Assembly: GCA_900554705.1 (NCBI GenBank)
Contig: USIH01000119.1
Location: forward strand, 1 to 6,660
Reading direction: 5' to 3'
Length of the DNA stretch: 6,660 nt
Origin: an uncultured Eubacteriales bacterium
GTDB taxonomy: Bacteria; Bacillota; Clostridia; Oscillospirales; Oscillospiraceae
A program made the position numbers and the translations under genes. The notes under the pieces are model-generated. The model searched no databases. It saw nothing but the letters and a program-made list of their open reading frames with translations, and was not told the origin of the DNA. This document shows, one piece after another, positions 4,422-6,660 of the stretch (position 1 is the first letter of the stretch; each line of letters starts with the position of its first letter).

Positions 4422-6660
4422 TCAATCCTTGTACATTTCAACGAGCTTGAGCAGGTGCGCATAGCGCTGCTTCGCGTTTTCTTCGTTGCGCTCGAACAGG
4501 ACGTTCGCACGCTCGGGGAACTCGCGGGTCAGACGGCTGTAGCGCGCCTCGTTCATCAGGAATTCCTGATAGCCGCCCTTCGGCGCCTTGGAGTCGAGCG
4601 TGAACTTGCCCGTTTCCTTGGACGGGTCGAAGCGGAACATATTCCAGTAACCGCAGTCTACGGCCTTCTTCATCTCGTCCTGGCAGTGCATCATGCCGCC
4701 CTTGATGGAGTGCATTTCGCACGGAGCGTAGCCGATGATGAGCGACGGACCGTGGTAGGCTTCCGCCTCGGCGATGGCCTTGAGGGTCTGCGCGGGGTTC
4801 GCGCCCATGGCGACCTGCGCCACGTAGATGTAGCCATAGGACATGGCGATCTCGGCAAGGCTCTTCTTCTTTACTTCCTTACCGGCTGCCGCGAACTGCG
4901 CGACCTGACCGATGTTGGAAGCCTTGGAAGCCTGTCCGCCGGTGTTGGAGTAGACCTCGGTGTTGAAGACGAACACGTTCACGTCCTCGTCCTGCGCCAG
5001 AACATGATCCAGACCGCCGTAACCGATATCATATGCCCAGCCGTCTCCACCGAACATCCATACGGATGGTTTTACCAGTAAATCGGAATTCTCCCGTACA
5101 TACGCCGCCTCCGGCAGTTCGCAGTCCGAAATTGCCTTCAGCAGGTTATCGCCGGTCACCTCCGACTCAATGCCGTCATTCATGTAATCCATCCACGCTT
5201 TCGCGGCTTCCGCACACTCCGGATGTGCCGCCAGCTGAGCAACTTTACCGCAAAGCTCCTTGCGACGAGCCTGAACCGAAATTGCCATGCCCAGTCCGAA
5301 TTCCGCATTGTCCTCGAAGAGGGAGTTGGACCACGCCGGACCCCTTCCGTTCTTATCAACGGTATACGGTGTGCTCGGTGCACTGCCGCCCCAGATGGAA
5401 CTGCAGCCGGTGGCATTCGCAATAATCATGCGGTTGCCAAAGAGCTGTGTTACCAGCTTTGCATAAGGCGACTCCCCGCATCCCGGGCACGCACCGGAGA
5501 ATTCCAAATACGGTTTCCGGAAGCCCACTTCCTTAACGGATTTTGCCTCCGTCGCACCGATTTCCTGACCCACATGCTTCTCCAGGTAATCGAATACCTT
5601 CTGCTCCTTCTGGGATTCCGAAGACTCGAAGGAAACCATCTCCAGAGCCTTGTTCTTTGCCGGGCAAGATTCGACACAGGAACCACAGCCTGCACAGTCA
5701 TAGGAAGAGATTGCCAGAGCGAATTTCCGACCGTCTCCATTCTTTCCCTTCATTTCCAATGCAGCCGCACCGGACTTTGCCGCTTCGTCCTCGGTAACCG
5801 CAAACGGACGGATTGCACCGTGCGGACACACGAAGGAACACATATTGCACTGGAGGCAGTTTTCCGGAATCCACTTCGGAACGGAAATGGCCACGCCTCG
5901 CTTCTCAAATGCGGCCGTGCCGGAAGGAATCATTCCGTCGTTTGTCTTTACAAATCGAGACACCGGAATGGAATCTCCTTCCATTGCCGAATCCGGAATC
6001 AATATCTCTTCGACGTACTGTTTCAGGTCCGGTCGATCTGTCTCTACGGACTTGTCGGCCGGTTCCTCAACCGCATTCTTCCACGCTTCCGATACTTCTA
6101 CCTGATGAATATGGGTAATTCCGGCATCCACCGCTTCGCAGTTCATGGCAACGATATCTTCTCCCTTGCGGCCATAAGTCTTCCGAATCGCTTCCTTCAT
6201 GTATCCAACCGCTTTATCAATTGGAATAACTTCGGACAGCTTGAAGAAGGCCGCCTGCAGTACCGTGTTGGTTCTCCGAGCACCCAGGCCCAGTTTCACG
6301 GCGATATCCACCGCATCACAGGTGTAGAATCGGATATTGTTCTCTGCAATGTATCTCTTTGCCGATGCAGGAAGTACTGCATTCAGTTCTTCATCACTCC
6401 AGCTGCAGTTCAGCAGGAAGGTTCCACCCGGATTGACATCCTGCACAATCTGATATTTATGCATGTAGGATGCATTATGGCAGGCAATAAAGTCTGCGTT
6501 GTTTACATAATAGGTGGAGCGAATCGGTTCATCGCCGAAACGCAGGTGGGAGATGGTAACACCGCCGGATTTCTTCGAGTCGTACTGGAAGTATGCCTGA
6601 ACGTTCTTGTCGGTGTGGTCGCCGATGATCTTGATGGAGTTCTTGTTCGCGCCGACGGTG
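4422..6660 (-). CDS. nifJ: Pyruvate:ferredoxin (flavodoxin) oxidoreductase, C-terminal 745 residues (gene cut by window edge)
   Basis: PFOR oxidises pyruvate with CoA to acetyl-CoA and CO2, passing electrons to ferredoxin or flavodoxin in anaerobic metabolism. The usual chain is near 1,170-1,180 residues, so roughly 430 N-terminal residues lie beyond the edge. A methionine at 6464 is not the start: 65 more codons upstream stay open and read as PFOR (SIKIIGDHTDKNVQAYFQYD, then GGVTISHLRFG). The gamma-type domain comes first. Two ferredoxin motifs follow, CLQCNMCSFVCP (about 5827-5862) and CAGCGSCVESCP (about 5662-5700). The thiamine diphosphate region has GDGWAYDIG (about 5018-5046) and NTEVYSNTGGQ (about 4933-4965). 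Ligands for the cluster near thiamine diphosphate appear intact: CPGC, GCSSIWGG and APCEMH. Convergent to the envelope genes, so functionally separate. Codon style changes sharply inside the gene (see 5000-6560). nifJ is the customary label; por is also used. Confidence 0.95.
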   Translation of the reverse strand, partial: TVGANKNSIKIIGDHTDKNVQAYFQYDSKKSGGVTISHLRFGDEPIRSTYYVNNADFIACHNASYMHKYQIVQDVNPGGTFLLNCSWSDEELNAVLPASAKRYIAENNIRFYTCDAVDIAVKLGLGARRTNTVLQAAFFKLSEVIPIDKAVGYMKEAIRKTYGRKGEDIVAMNCEAVDAGITHIHQVEVSEAWKNAVEEPADKSVETDRPDLKQYVEEILIPDSAMEGDSIPVSRFVKTNDGMIPSGTAAFEKRGVAISVPKWIPENCLQCNMCSFVCPHGAIRPFAVTEDEAAKSGAAALEMKGKNGDGRKFALAISSYDCAGCGSCVESCPAKNKALEMVSFESSESQKEQKVFDYLEKHVGQEIGATEAKSVKEVGFRKPYLEFSGACPGCGESPYAKLVTQLFGNRMIIANATGCSSIWGGSAPSTPYTVDKNGRGPAWSNSLFEDNAEFGLGMAISVQARRKELCGKVAQLAAHPECAEAAKAWMDYMNDGIESEVTGDNLLKAISDCELPEAAYVRENSDLLVKPSVWMFGGDGWAYDIGYGGLDHVLAQDEDVNVFVFNTEVYSNTGGQASKASNIGQVAQFAAAGKEVKKKSLAEIAMSYGYIYVAQVAMGANPAQTLKAIAEAEAYHGPSLIIGYAPCEMHSIKGGMMHCQDEMKKAVDCGYWNMFRFDPSKETGKFTLDSKAPKGGYQEFLMNEARYSRLTREFPERANVLFERNEENAKQRYAHLLKLVEMYKD
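5000..6560 (-). other. Internal PFOR tract with different codon style
   Basis: Within one intact reading frame, isoleucine codons from about 5025 to 6524 are 19 ATT, 8 ATC and 1 ATA by hand count. In the flanking PFOR parts they are all ATC: 7 of 7 on the low-coordinate side and 4 of 4 above 6550. Base composition agrees in samples: 6001-6060 is 31/60 G+C, 4741-4800 is 42/60. Edges are near 5000 and between about 6530 and 6590, both beside strongly conserved protein blocks. This fits homologous replacement by a related allele, or a join made during assembly. Confidence 0.7.

Noticed and set aside
4024..4425. 133-codon minus-strand frame in the convergent gap
   Set aside because: It runs through the repeat and hairpins. 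Part of its translation (SCLSSEPFWQS) recurs in the repeat at 1-82, so it is translated repeat, not a gene.
4398..5081. 227-codon open frame on the plus strand
   Set aside because: Shadow of the PFOR C-terminus, which has intact catalytic and cluster motifs on the other strand.
6462..6464. ATG at 6464 as the PFOR start
   Set aside because: The frame stays open to the window edge and the extra 65 residues match conserved PFOR sequence, so the real start is outside.

Overview
The window looks like a Gram-positive-type anaerobe of the class Clostridia, most likely a gut Oscillospirales-like genome. This is inferred from three things: a clostridial-style pyruvate:ferredoxin oxidoreductase (PFOR), a five-helix LtaS-like lipoteichoic acid synthase, and GC-rich codon choice with short SD-led genes. 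The genus cannot be told from the sequence alone.

Layout. Positions 1-128 hold a dispersed-repeat-like element with two near-perfect palindromic hairpins. At 130-518 is a 5'-truncated and probably frameshifted remnant of a membrane glycosyltransferase (GT2-like C-terminus). A textbook sigma-70-type promoter (515-543), overlapping the remnant's stop codon, precedes an LtaS-type phosphoglycerol transferase (598-2646). It is followed on the same strand after 70 bases by a membrane-anchored phosphodiester glycosidase (NAGPA/DUF2233-like, 2717-4036). A hairpin and then an inverted copy of the left repeat (4072-4153, 72/82 identical) follow. The convergent gap to 4421 contains further hairpins, a probable terminator of the minus-strand gene and a third, partial repeat copy. 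From 4422 to the right edge, on the minus strand, lies the C-terminal 745 residues of PFOR. The frame stays open past the window edge, so the gene is cut by the window.

Function. The GT remnant, the LTA synthase and the phosphodiester glycosidase suggest a cell-envelope glycopolymer locus: one enzyme adds glycerol-phosphate units outside the membrane and its neighbour could cleave sugar-phosphate diesters in the same space. That partnership is inference. PFOR is unrelated central metabolism (pyruvate to acetyl-CoA, CO2 and reduced ferredoxin).

The two most notable signals are (1) an abrupt internal change of codon style in PFOR, at about 5000 and 6540-6590, pointing to recombination or a chimeric assembly, and (2) the inverted hairpin repeats bracketing the envelope-gene pair, with compensatory base changes in the stems. 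I did not find a clear defence system, CRISPR array, tRNA, rRNA or transposase.
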